Source of the DNA: Leptospira yanagawae serovar Saopaulo str. Sao Paulo = ATCC 700523
Lineage (GTDB): Bacteria > Spirochaetota > Leptospiria > Leptospirales > Leptospiraceae
DNA length: 64,000 nucleotides
Reading direction: 5' to 3'
Assembly: GCF_000332475.2 (NCBI RefSeq)
Contig: NZ_AOGX02000047.1
Location: forward strand, 62,001-126,000
Positions 55,218-63,743 of the stretch are shown here, one piece after another (the first letter of the stretch is position 1; every line of letters starts with the position of its first letter). The position numbers and the translations under genes are program-made. The notes beneath the pieces are model-generated. The model was not told the DNA's origin, did no database searches, and worked only from the letters and a program-made list of their open reading frames with translations.

Positions 55218-56057
55218 TTATACTAAAAAGTCCTTTTTGATTTTATTCCAAATCTCGTTTGCTTTTTCTTTTGAAAGGATTACATCACTTTGATTGTATT
55301 TTAATTCTCTAAAGTACATTCTAATTTCACGAATCAATGCATCGGGGATATGCGTTTTGTCATGAATTGTGGAAAGAAACGCTGAATCTGTTTGTCCGAG
55401 AAGGTTTTCATTTAATTTTTCTGAATACACTTCTTTTAGGTATTCACTTATTTTAAACGTTAGTTCTTTCTCAAAAATGGAATCAGATTGTAGGTATTGT
55501 TCTAAACTGCGAAGGCGTTTTGTTGATTCAGGTAACGTTGGATTTTTTTCCCAAATTGCATTTACAACTTTTGGCTTTGATTTCCAATACAAATATAGAG
55601 CATACAATACATATAAATTGATGCAAAAAAAGATGATGAGCCCAAAAAGCCGGAATAAATACGGTCCAGAAAACACGAGAGGTGGATCGAGATCTTCAAT
55701 ATCCGATTCCTGTCCAGTTAAATTGGATGAAACAACGATTTTAAGTTTTGATTTAAACTCTTTTCCATTTTCTTTCCAAACGGTAGGCAAATAAAACTCT
55801 CCCGCCATAAAAAAGATAACGGTGGCAGTTAGTTTGGTTTCATTTTTTTCTACAGATAAGATTTCTAAAACTGGTAAAGATTCGTCTTCATAAAGTTCTC
55901 CTGAATCTAAAATAACATCTGTCACTGTATTTTTGTCCCAACTAATTTCGTATTGGACTTTATCTCCAACAAATATTCGATCATTGGTGATTGATTCCTT
56001 GGGTGATGCAAATAATGCAAAACAGAATAGTGAGTATACAAGAATCAATTTATACAT
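55218..56057 (-). CDS. Bat-operon membrane protein (DUF4381-like)
   Basis: About 279 residues when started at ATG 56057 (MYKLILVYSLFCFALFASPK, a signal peptide); the ORF start at 56114 adds 19 residues that would spoil it. A periplasmic domain (about 20-130) and one membrane helix (about 140-163) are followed by a cytoplasmic domain (about 165-279) with helices. The position between DUF58 and BatA and the one-helix layout match the DUF4381-type proteins often found in Bat/MoxR operons. It overlaps the DUF58 gene by 8 bases. Confidence 0.8.
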   Translation of the reverse strand: MYKLILVYSLFCFALFASPKESITNDRIFVGDKVQYEISWDKNTVTDVILDSGELYEDESLPVLEILSVEKNETKLTATVIFFMAGEFYLPTVWKENGKEFKSKLKIVVSSNLTGQESDIEDLDPPLVFSGPYLFRLFGLIIFFCINLYVLYALYLYWKSKPKVVNAIWEKNPTLPESTKRLRSLEQYLQSDSIFEKELTFKISEYLKEVYSEKLNENLLGQTDSAFLSTIHDKTHIPDALIREIRMYFRELKYNQSDVILSKEKANEIWNKIKKDFLV

Positions 56058-56868
56058 TTTTGTGCACTTTGAACAAAGGTAGTATTTGGTTGTGGAGTTT
56101 TGCATTGGGATCAATTTGAATTAGATTTTTCCCAAAAATTGACTTTGCCATAAATAAATCTTTATTGTAGGTTGATTTATTTTCTTTCATTGATTTAGAT
56201 TCTTGTGAGATCGTTCGAAAGAATCGAAGAGAAAATGGCATATCTATATCATCAATTGCATCTTTGATCCAGATCCCGTATTGATCCCATAACTTAGGAA
56301 AGGTGAATTGTTTTGCCCATGAAGACAAATTCATAAAGTCACTCAGCCAATAGCTAACTGCATATTTTGGATGGATTTTGTAAGCATATTGGTAAGCTTC
56401 CAAAAAGTTGGTTTCAACACCTGCTTTTTGTTTTTTTAATTGGTCAAAAAAAGTCAAAACTTCTGTTTCTGTTTTAAACCATTTTCCTGAAGAGAAAATG
56501 TGGTCGGAGAAGCTAATAATGAATAAACGATTGCCTAGACGTATATGGAATAATGATAAAAATAAAGCAATTTGAAACGTTGAATTGGATTTTGTTTCAT
56601 CCATTGAAAAGCTTTTGTCGATGAAGAGAATGATCGTTGCATCTTTTTCTTCAAAAAATTCTTTTGTATGTAACTCTCCTGTTCGTGAAGTAACATTCCA
56701 GTCGATATAACGAATGTCATCTCCGAACTGGTAGTTTCTTACTTCTTTAAAATCTAAACCCCTGCCTCGGTCAGCAGTGAATAAAAGCCCTTTCCTGTTT
56801 GAAGCAAATTTCTTTTTTGATTCCCATTGCAAAACTTGCAGCAGTCTTTTTAACTCTGGGTTTAGCAT
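56050..56868 (-). CDS. DUF58 domain protein
   Basis: A 272-residue cytosolic protein with the DUF58 hallmark: GRGLDFKEVRNYQFGDDIRY, then IDWNVTSRTGELHTKEF. A VWA-like part follows (ILFIDKSFSMDETKS). DUF58 proteins are regular companions of MoxR ATPases. The gene is 2 bases after moxR and overlaps the next gene by 8 bases. The exact role is unknown, though a scaffold for the VWA proteins is often proposed. Confidence 0.93.
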   Translation of the reverse strand: MLNPELKRLLQVLQWESKKKFASNRKGLLFTADRGRGLDFKEVRNYQFGDDIRYIDWNVTSRTGELHTKEFFEEKDATIILFIDKSFSMDETKSNSTFQIALFLSLFHIRLGNRLFIISFSDHIFSSGKWFKTETEVLTFFDQLKKQKAGVETNFLEAYQYAYKIHPKYAVSYWLSDFMNLSSWAKQFTFPKLWDQYGIWIKDAIDDIDMPFSLRFFRTISQESKSMKENKSTYNKDLFMAKSIFGKNLIQIDPNAKLHNQILPLFKVHKNV

Positions 56869-56870
56869 AT

Positions 56871-57851
56871 TTAGGGGACTTCCGTTACTGATAATATCCT
56901 TTTGACTATGGAATCTGTACTTATGTCTTCGCTGATAGCATCAATGGTAAGGTGGATTCTATGTTTGACGATTTCTGCGAAAAACCTTTGGATGTCTTCA
57001 GGAATTACGAAAGTTCTCCCCTCCAACAAAGCGTTGATTCGACTAACTTTTAGTAAGGCTAAACTTGCCCTGGGGCTTACACCGTGAAGGATATAAGTTT
57101 TCAGCTCTGCACTGTTAGTTGAATTTGGGCGTGTATTTCTCGTTAGATTGACGATATAAGCATAAAGTTTTGGATCTACAAAAACATGGTTCGAGATTTC
57201 AGAAATCTTTTGGATTTCCTTTGGATTCATCGATTTTTTTGGAGATTTTTTTTGGTAATGAACGTTGCCATGTTGGTGTAGAATAGCGACTTCTTCATCA
57301 AAATTTGGATAACCAACATTCACTTTGAACAAAAATCGATCCAATTGCGCTTCTGGAAGTGGATAGGTCCCTTCCTGGTCAATCGGGTTTTGGGTTGCGA
57401 TTACAAAGAAAGGTGGATCCAGATCAAAAGTTTGGTCAGCAATCGACACTTGCCTTTCTTCCATACATTGTAGTAATGCGGACTGAACTTTCGCAGGTGC
57501 TCTGTTGATTTCATCCGCTAACAATACATTGGTAAAAATGGGGCCTTTCCTTATCTCAAAGGATGAAGTTTTTGGATTAAAGATATTTGTTCCTATAAGA
57601 TCGGCAGGTAATAAGTCAGGTGTGAATTGAACTCGGGAAAATTTTGCATCAATGATGGATGCTAAATTTTTTGCTAATAAGGTTTTTGCAAGCCCGGGCA
57701 TCCCTTCCAAAAGAACATGTCCGTTGGCAACGAGGCCAACAAACAACGATTGGATGACGTTTTCCATCCCAGAGATTGATTCTGCTAATTCTGACCGAAT
57801 CAATTTGATTTGGTCAGAGATTTCTTTGATTTGTTCTTGGTTTATTTGCAT
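56871..57851 (-). CDS. moxR: MoxR-family AAA+ ATPase
   Basis: A 326-residue ATPase with Walker A GMPGLAKTLLAKNLA, Walker B VLLADEINRAPAKVQ, and sensor region VIATQNPIDQEGTYPLPEAQ, the MoxR signature. A C-terminal lid domain is complete. MoxR proteins are thought to remodel or insert metal into partner VWA proteins, here encoded just downstream (DUF58, BatA, BatB-BatC). It overlaps the MORN-like gene upstream by 10 bases. Confidence 0.95.
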   Translation of the reverse strand: MQINQEQIKEISDQIKLIRSELAESISGMENVIQSLFVGLVANGHVLLEGMPGLAKTLLAKNLASIIDAKFSRVQFTPDLLPADLIGTNIFNPKTSSFEIRKGPIFTNVLLADEINRAPAKVQSALLQCMEERQVSIADQTFDLDPPFFVIATQNPIDQEGTYPLPEAQLDRFLFKVNVGYPNFDEEVAILHQHGNVHYQKKSPKKSMNPKEIQKISEISNHVFVDPKLYAYIVNLTRNTRPNSTNSAELKTYILHGVSPRASLALLKVSRINALLEGRTFVIPEDIQRFFAEIVKHRIHLTIDAISEDISTDSIVKRILSVTEVP

Positions 57852-59161
57852 TGTGAAGCAGTCATTTTTGGCATTGGTTTATCAATCATGTAATATTCAG
57901 TTTTACCACCGATTGTCCAACATCCCATTTTTCTTCCTTGTGGTTCTACAGGGCCTTTTCCTAATTCTCTTCCATCTTCAGAATATTCTGTTGCATCTTC
58001 TGTGGATCTGATGACCATTCTCTTTTTACCGGAAGGATAAAAATAAGTAAAAGGTATACTTGGTTTGTAATTTAATTTTAAGTCTTGGAGTTCTTCGTCA
58101 ATTTTTACAAGAGAGAAAAATAATTTTCCTTCACCTAAAATTTTTCCAGTTTGGTCATACACTTTAGCAGTTTCTAACATACTTTCATTTGCCATATTAC
58201 CATGATAAGCAACTTGACCGTTTTTATAATAAAACTTCCATTCACCAGTGCGTGTATGTTTTCTAGGTCCTTGGCCAAATAGTTTTCCATCTGGATAATA
58301 TTCTTTCCATATCCCTGATCTTTCATATTTGATATCTAAATTTTCTGAGTTTTCTTTTTTAGAGTAGTTTCCTTCTGCTAATAGATTACCCTTTCCACCG
58401 AACATCTTCCATGGTCCTGTGCGCACATCTGAAACGTAATTCCCTTGTGATTCAACGACACCATCTTTATAATAATTAATTTCTAAACCATTTTTTAATC
58501 CGTTAGAATATGAAACTTTTGTTTTGATTCCGTTTCCATCGGCTCCTACGAAGTGGTATAACCACTCCCCTTCTTCTTCATTGTCTTTGAAGTTCCCTTT
58601 CTCAATCCACTCACCCTTACTATTTTTTCGAAAGTAAGGCCCATTCTTTTTATCATCAACGTAAGTGGTTTCCGATGTCACATTCCCTTGTTTGTCGAAG
58701 GTTTTCGCAACACCTTCTTTTTTCCCGTCAGTCCAAGGGGTTTCAGCAATGAATTTTTGTGGATTTTCTGGGTCGGGTTTTTTCCAAATTCCCGTTTTTT
58801 TCCCGTCTATGTATTCGCCAACTTGATCGAGAGTTGACTTGAATTTTGGATTTTCAGGAGTGGAACCTGGTTGTTCAAATTGGATGTATTCTTCCCAAAT
58901 GCCATGTTTTGGTAACGATTTAATTTTAGGTGGGGCAAACTTAGCTACTTGGTCTTCTGTACATTTTGTGCCACCACACTCGGCTTTCACTTCTCCGACA
59001 GCACGGATTCCGCCAGAATTTTTAAATCTTTCTGTGCGGATCCATTTTCCCTTTGCTAATTTTAATTCAAATTCCTGGTCGCCAGACCCATCTTTCACTG
59101 ATGCACCAGAACATTGGATGAGTAGTGTAGTGATCAATGCTGCGTAAAATTTTCGATTCAT
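57842..59161 (-). CDS. MORN-like repeat lipoprotein
   Basis: A 439-residue lipoprotein (signal ending LLIQCSGAS, Cys about residue 17) with many MORN_2/YwqK-type units: KNGPYFRKNSKGEWIEKGNF, RTGPWKMFGGKGNLLAEGNY, SGIWKEYYPDGKLFGQGP and TGEWKFYYKNGQVAYHGNM. Such repeats make flat beta-sheets that often bind proteins, glycans or lipids. An odd pair of Cys residues near residue 60 (ECGGTKCTED) may form a disulphide. It overlaps moxR by 10 bases and the thioesterase gene by 4, so it is part of the Bat transcription unit. Confidence 0.85.
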   Translation of the reverse strand: MNRKFYAALITTLLIQCSGASVKDGSGDQEFELKLAKGKWIRTERFKNSGGIRAVGEVKAECGGTKCTEDQVAKFAPPKIKSLPKHGIWEEYIQFEQPGSTPENPKFKSTLDQVGEYIDGKKTGIWKKPDPENPQKFIAETPWTDGKKEGVAKTFDKQGNVTSETTYVDDKKNGPYFRKNSKGEWIEKGNFKDNEEEGEWLYHFVGADGNGIKTKVSYSNGLKNGLEINYYKDGVVESQGNYVSDVRTGPWKMFGGKGNLLAEGNYSKKENSENLDIKYERSGIWKEYYPDGKLFGQGPRKHTRTGEWKFYYKNGQVAYHGNMANESMLETAKVYDQTGKILGEGKLFFSLVKIDEELQDLKLNYKPSIPFTYFYPSGKKRMVIRSTEDATEYSEDGRELGKGPVEPQGRKMGCWTIGGKTEYYMIDKPMPKMTASQCK

Positions 59162-59700
59162 GTTTCTATCCTGTCAAAGAGATGTGCTCTTTTCAATTTA
59201 TTAACAGATAATAATTCGTTCGCAATCGCTATTTTTCCCCCAGTCAATTTTTCTGAGAAAAATCGAGGTGGCAAGATGTGGAAAGCTCCTTCTCCTTTGA
59301 CGTAAAGAATTTCTCCGTTCAGAGAAGTGAGTTCACATTCCAAAAATACTTTGCGTTTTGCTTTTTTGATTGGCCATGCACGAATGAGCAGTTCTGTTTC
59401 GACTGGTGTGGCTTTGTGGAATTTAAAACTCATGGTATCTGTCATAACTATGTAACCAAGGTGAAAACATAAGCCTCCCATTGCCTCGTCTAACATGGTA
59501 GATAAGATGCCTCCATGTACAAAACCAGGCGCTCCGTTATATAATTTTTTAAAATTATAAGTAAAGTTCACTTCTCCTGTTTCATCATGAAAAGTGAAAT
59601 CAGCAACAAGTCCAAGTGGGTTTTCTTTGCCGCAGCCAAAACAAGTGTCGTGGTGAATTTCAAAACCATGCCGAGATGGATTTTCGATTGGTGAAGTCAT
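59158..59700 (-). CDS. Hotdog-fold thioesterase (PaaI/4HBT-like)
   Basis: About 180 residues when started at ATG 59700, which overlaps the upstream stop by 4 bases; the longer frame lacks merit. Hotdog-fold features are FVHGGILSTMLDEAMGGLCF, containing the HGG loop and the Asp/Glu on the central helix. MTDTMSFKFHKATPVETEL follows. An N-terminal CFGCGKENPLG motif (two Cys in C-x-x-C) is common in this subgroup. It would cleave an acyl-CoA or similar thioester; the substrate is unknown. Confidence 0.87.
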   Translation of the reverse strand: MTSPIENPSRHGFEIHHDTCFGCGKENPLGLVADFTFHDETGEVNFTYNFKKLYNGAPGFVHGGILSTMLDEAMGGLCFHLGYIVMTDTMSFKFHKATPVETELLIRAWPIKKAKRKVFLECELTSLNGEILYVKGEGAFHILPPRFFSEKLTGGKIAIANELLSVNKLKRAHLFDRIET

Positions 59701-60557
59701 GAATTTTCCTTTGTATTCTGATCGTTTAAAAATTGTAAAATGACATGCGCCACCTTTTCTGGATGATCCATATGTAAGTGATGCCCGCCGCTGAGGGTAA
59801 TTTCTGTTAGGTTTTTGACTGCTGCTTTTCTGTTTGGATACGCGTTTGCTATTGGAAAGTTTGATTTGTCGCCTAATATGAGTAATGTAGGACAAACTAT
59901 CCTTTCGCAAAAAGATGCAACTTGTTCTTCCGTATAACGGAAAAAGGAATTAAAGTGTAATCTGAGATCTCTTCTTGGTTTGAGACCTCGAGGAGTTTTT
60001 TCGATTCCTCGTTCCATAAGTATTGATGCAGAGTTTTCTTGCATATCCCCTGCTCTAAGTCGTATGGCGACTGCGGATTCCATGTTGGGGAAATAAGTCT
60101 CTTTTTTTCCTCTTGGGTGTAATACCTGTTTTATGGCTTCTGCCATAATGTCTGGAGCCGATTGGGAAACATTTGTAATTGGGCCTAATGCCTCAATTAA
60201 AATCAATTTTCTAATTTTAAGTAAATTGGTTCCAGCAACTAACGTAGAAATAGCGGCACCCATTGAGTGTGCCATTAAAATAAAATCTTCGATTCCTAAA
60301 GTTTGAACAATGGAAACTATTTCCAGTGCATATTCTGCAAAATAATAAATAGAATTTTCTGGCTTATGACTTGACTTACCATGGCCTGGAAAATCAAAAG
60401 ATAGAAACCGATAGTCAGGGAAAAATTTTGCCAGGGGAGCAAAGCTATTGGCATTATCCAACCATCCGTGAAAACATAAGACCGGAACACCATGTGGATT
60501 CCCCCACTCCAATCCCTCGATCGTGTGGAATTTTGTGCGAATCGAAATCGGCAACAT
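59697..60557 (-). CDS. Alpha/beta hydrolase
   Basis: A 286-residue serine hydrolase. The oxyanion-hole region is CFHGWLDNANSF, the nucleophile elbow is MAHSMGAAIS (Ser about residue 97), and the catalytic His is in GGHHLHMDHPEKV near the end. The overall pattern resembles the serine-hydrolase-like (SERHL) group. It is first in the long minus-strand run, coupled by ATGA to the thioesterase gene; it is divergent from the small exported protein gene at 60650. Substrate unknown. Confidence 0.9.
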   Translation of the reverse strand: MLPISIRTKFHTIEGLEWGNPHGVPVLCFHGWLDNANSFAPLAKFFPDYRFLSFDFPGHGKSSHKPENSIYYFAEYALEIVSIVQTLGIEDFILMAHSMGAAISTLVAGTNLLKIRKLILIEALGPITNVSQSAPDIMAEAIKQVLHPRGKKETYFPNMESAVAIRLRAGDMQENSASILMERGIEKTPRGLKPRRDLRLHFNSFFRYTEEQVASFCERIVCPTLLILGDKSNFPIANAYPNRKAAVKNLTEITLSGGHHLHMDHPEKVAHVILQFLNDQNTKENS

Positions 60558-60649
60558 ATTCTAAAGGTTTTTCGAAACCTTTTCATTGTAAACATTTATC
60601 TTCACTATTTGCGCTTGATTCTTTTTCTGGTTTTGATTCTATTTTTGGT

Positions 60650-61078
60650 ATGAAAGTATATAAATTGTTCATTGCAATTGTTTTGGTTTCTTTTGCTGTT
60701 AATGGGGAAACTAAAACAAAACTTCCATGTAATTCACTTATCGAATGCGAAAAAAAAGCAGACTTAACATCGATTCATAGAAAAAAAATCACTTTTCTGT
60801 CAACGGGTATTGAGGAATTTTCTAAAGATGTAAATCTGCAATTACTGATTCCAATGTATCTAAAAAAAATCCGTGCCATCATCCTTGAAGCAAATGGTGA
60901 AACTGGTTATACTGGAGAAATTGTATTAAAAGTAAGCCATAAACCTGAGTATAAAGTCACTCAACTAAAGAAAGCGGAAGAAGATCTTTTGTTTTTAGAA
61001 AAAAATATTTCCCTTTGTTCGGAAGATCAGAAAAAACAAATTGAAGAACTGAAAACTTTGCATCACAATTCGCAATGA
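60650..61078 (+). CDS. Small exported protein of unknown function
   Basis: A 142-residue protein from ATG 60650 (MKVYKLFIAIVLVSFAVNGE, a signal peptide). The mature part has two Cys near the start (CNSLIEC), a helical middle, and a Cys near the end (ISLCSEDQKKQIEEL). The longer ORF from 60371 runs antisense to the hydrolase gene and is not credible. It ends in an ATGA overlap with the next small lipoprotein gene, so the two form a pair. Family not recognised. Confidence 0.7.
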   Translation: MKVYKLFIAIVLVSFAVNGETKTKLPCNSLIECEKKADLTSIHRKKITFLSTGIEEFSKDVNLQLLIPMYLKKIRAIILEANGETGYTGEIVLKVSHKPEYKVTQLKKAEEDLLFLEKNISLCSEDQKKQIEELKTLHHNSQ

Positions 61079-61335
61079 TATATAAAAATATTTTTTCTGC
61101 ATTCATTGTGATATTCATTGGCTGTTCGGAAATTTCCAGAGAAGATCAGATTAGGGAAGAATGTGACACAACTCGAAGTAATAGTTATCTGTATATGATT
61201 CCTTTATTACAAAGGCATGCTACAAATGGAGTCAATGAAACGAATTCTTTATACTGGGTTGGAAACACTGAAATTACTTATCAAAAATGCATTTCAGAAT
61301 CGAAAAAAAACCAATTTAACTTAAGGTCTAATTGA
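61075..61335 (+). CDS. Small lipoprotein
   Basis: An 86-residue protein beginning MIYKNIFSAFIVIFIGCSEI, a lipoprotein signal with Cys17. The mature part has further Cys residues (EECDTTRSN and YQKCISES) that could form a disulphide. It is coupled to the preceding gene by ATGA. Its last 15 bases overlap the end of the convergent ndh gene. No family is recognised. Confidence 0.7.
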   Translation: MIYKNIFSAFIVIFIGCSEISREDQIREECDTTRSNSYLYMIPLLQRHATNGVNETNSLYWVGNTEITYQKCISESKKNQFNLRSN

Positions 61336-62598
61336 TAAGTCTGGTACTTCTTCCTGGATGAGTCTTGATCCGGCTCTGAAAGTAAGGTAACTCCATACCC
61401 AGCTTAGTAAAGTGCTCACTTTATTTTTAAATCCAACTTGGTAAACTAAGTGAACAAATAACCATCCTAACCAACCAAATATTCCTTTGAGTTTAAAGAT
61501 GCCAAATTCTGCAACGGCATCAGTCCTTCCGATTGTTGCCATATTTCCTTTATCGAAGTATTGGAAGGGTGGCATATCCCTATTTTTGTCATGGTTCTGA
61601 ATGTATTTGGCAACATACCGACCTTGTTGCATGGCTACTGGTGAAACTCCTGGCAATGGTTTCGATAATCCTTTACTGAAATTTGCAGCATCCCCTATCA
61701 CAAAAACTTCCGGGTAATCAATGGATCGGCAATGTTCGTCGACCAAAACTCTATTCGACTTATCTTTGTTAAGTGGTAATTTCTTTGCCAAATCGGAACC
61801 TTCTACTCCCGCAGCCCATATGATCGTTTTAGATTCGATGACTCTGTCTTTTAAAACAACACCTGTATCGGTGATATCCAAAACTGGTGAATTGGTTAAG
61901 ACTTCTACTCCCCTATTTTCGAGTTTTGATTTTGTAAATTGACTGGAGGACTCGCTAAAAGCGTTTAATAACCTTGGACCAGCTTCAATCAAAGTAACTT
62001 TTGTCATTCCAGAATCGATGTTTCGAAAATCTTTGCGGATAATGTTATGAGACAATTCCGCAATTGAGCCAGCAAGTTCGACTCCAGTTGGACCTCCACC
62101 TATGATAACATAGTGCATCAAACTTTTTGATTTTTCATAATCACCGATTAGCTCTGCTTGTTCAAAAGATAATAATATTTGTCTTCGAATAGACAAAGCA
62201 TCTTTTAAGTTTTTTAATCCTAATGTTTTGTTTTGCCATTGGGTATTCCCAAAGTAACCTGTTTTGGCTCCAGTAGCAAGGATTAAGTAATCATAAGATT
62301 CTGTATTATTTTGGAAAACGATTTCCTTTTTCTCAAAATTGATATCTGATACTTCTCCAAATAGTACTTTCACATTTTTATATTTCGTAGTGATCGACCG
62401 TGTTGGGATTGCAATGTCTGCCGGTGACAATACTGCTGTGGCAACTTGGTATAAAAGTGGTTGGAATAAATGGTGATTTTTTTTATCTACAACAACTATA
62501 TCATAATCACGATGATTCGCTAAGGATTTAATAACTTGTAACCCACCAAAACCGGCACCGATGATAACTACTTTCTTTTTTAGTTTGGACACAATCAT
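61321..62598 (-). CDS. ndh: Type II NADH dehydrogenase
   Basis: A 425-residue NDH-2 that passes electrons from NADH to quinone without pumping protons. The FAD loop is KKVVIIGAGFGGLQVI, the NADH loop is YVIIGGGPTGVELAGSIAEL, and VFVIGDAANF is near the C-terminal FAD site. LVDEHCRSIDYPE and MQQGRYVAKYIQ match the family. A hydrophobic C-terminal segment (FGWLGWLFVHLVYQVG) should anchor it to the membrane. It overlaps the phosphatase gene by 4 bases. Menaquinone made by the futalosine pathway (mqnD at 43981) is its likely acceptor. Confidence 0.93.
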   Translation of the reverse strand: MIVSKLKKKVVIIGAGFGGLQVIKSLANHRDYDIVVVDKKNHHLFQPLLYQVATAVLSPADIAIPTRSITTKYKNVKVLFGEVSDINFEKKEIVFQNNTESYDYLILATGAKTGYFGNTQWQNKTLGLKNLKDALSIRRQILLSFEQAELIGDYEKSKSLMHYVIIGGGPTGVELAGSIAELSHNIIRKDFRNIDSGMTKVTLIEAGPRLLNAFSESSSQFTKSKLENRGVEVLTNSPVLDITDTGVVLKDRVIESKTIIWAAGVEGSDLAKKLPLNKDKSNRVLVDEHCRSIDYPEVFVIGDAANFSKGLSKPLPGVSPVAMQQGRYVAKYIQNHDKNRDMPPFQYFDKGNMATIGRTDAVAEFGIFKLKGIFGWLGWLFVHLVYQVGFKNKVSTLLSWVWSYLTFRAGSRLIQEEVPDLSIRP

Positions 62599-63068
62599 TC
62601 TCCTAAAAATTTAAGAAATCCAATGGAACAATCTTCCACTAAATTTTGAACTGACTCGAAATCTTTTTCTGTTCCATAATAGGGGTCTGGAACTATATCT
62701 GATCCAGAATCGGATCTAAATTTTGCAAATTTAAAGACTTTGTTTTTTACGGAATCCTCTTTTATTAGACTGATTACTTCTCTAAAGTTTTGATCATCCA
62801 TTACGAGTAAGTAGTCATAATTATCCAAATCACTTTGTCTGAGTTTTCTGGACCTATGGGTAAGTTCTATACCTCTTTTGAGTGCTACTTTTCTTGTTCT
62901 GGGGTCAGGGAGTTCTCCATCATGGTATCCAGATGTACCACATGAATCGATTTCAAATTTATATTCTAAATTTCTTTCTATTACTAAATTCCTAAATGCA
63001 CCTTCTGCTGCAGGCGATCTACAGATATTTCCCAAGCAAATAAACAATATTTTGATTTTATTTTCCAT
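62595..63068 (-). CDS. Low-molecular-weight protein tyrosine phosphatase
   Basis: A 157-residue phosphatase. The P-loop CLGNICRS gives Cys11 as nucleophile and Arg17 (C-x5-R), and the general-acid Asp is in VPDPYYG near residue 126. DSCGTSGYHDGELPDPRTRK matches the family. In bacteria these enzymes act on tyrosine kinases of polysaccharide export or on arginine-phosphate proteins; the target here is unknown. It is directly adjacent to the YgjP-type gene and overlaps ndh. Confidence 0.94.
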   Translation of the reverse strand: MENKIKILFICLGNICRSPAAEGAFRNLVIERNLEYKFEIDSCGTSGYHDGELPDPRTRKVALKRGIELTHRSRKLRQSDLDNYDYLLVMDDQNFREVISLIKEDSVKNKVFKFAKFRSDSGSDIVPDPYYGTEKDFESVQNLVEDCSIGFLKFLGE

Positions 63069-63743
63069 TTAATTTAAGTAATAAATATATTTTTTCCCTA
63101 TGTCTTTTAACCATTTTTCAACAAGTTTGTAATTTGGAATTTGCGAATTCACGATCTCCCAAAATTTTTTAGAATGATTGTGTTGTAGAGTATGAGCCAT
63201 TTCATGTACGACGATATATTCAATTACAAAATCTGGACAATGAACTAAACTCAGGTTAATTGAAATTTCGTTTTTTGAATTACAACTTCCCCAAAGTGAG
63301 CGCATCGGTTTATAGGATACTTTGTTTACTTTTGTGTTAAGAGTTCTTTCATATTCTTTTATGATTGGATTAACTTTATTTTGGAGTAAAGATTTAAGAA
63401 TCAATTTCGCTTTTTTTTGTCTTATTAAAACTTGGTCAAGAGGTTGGATAAAAAAACCATTTTCTGGATCCCAATAACATCCTTTCTCTATGTTTAAAAT
63501 TGGATACAATTTGCCGAAGATTGGGAATGATTCTCCTTCTGCAAAATTAAGTTTATTTGGAATGTCTTTTGGTATACTTTGGAGTTTTTTTTGTATCCAT
63601 TCAGTTTTTTCGGTTAAAAAACTCTCTATCTGGTGTTTTGGATACCTGGCCGGATGTTTTAAAACGACTCGCCCATTTTGGTAAACAGTTATTGATAAAT
63701 TCCTACCTTTTGTAATCTTCCTTTCGATGTTAATTTGTTTCAT
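63069..63743 (-). CDS. YgjP-type (DUF45) metallopeptidase
   Basis: About 224 residues when started at ATG 63743, which overlaps the upstream gene by 14 bases; the ORF start at 63788 is less likely. The zinc motif is VVHEMAHTLQHNHSKKFW (H-E-x-x-H, with a third His further on). MRSLWGSCNSKNEISINLSL is typical of the YgjP/WLM-like family. The N-terminal part (RNLSITVYQNGRVVLKHPAR) also fits. Function in the family is poorly known; a DNA-protein-crosslink or protein-processing role is possible. Confidence 0.9.
   Translation of the reverse strand: MKQINIERKITKGRNLSITVYQNGRVVLKHPARYPKHQIESFLTEKTEWIQKKLQSIPKDIPNKLNFAEGESFPIFGKLYPILNIEKGCYWDPENGFFIQPLDQVLIRQKKAKLILKSLLQNKVNPIIKEYERTLNTKVNKVSYKPMRSLWGSCNSKNEISINLSLVHCPDFVIEYIVVHEMAHTLQHNHSKKFWEIVNSQIPNYKLVEKWLKDIGKKYIYYLN

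Noticed and set aside
59701..59910. N-terminal extension of the thioesterase
   Set aside because: It lies inside the hydrolase gene; ATG 59700 with ATGA overlap begins the normal family sequence.
60371..60649. N-terminal extension of the small exported protein gene
   Set aside because: It is antisense to the alpha/beta hydrolase, and the ATG at 60650 begins a proper signal peptide.
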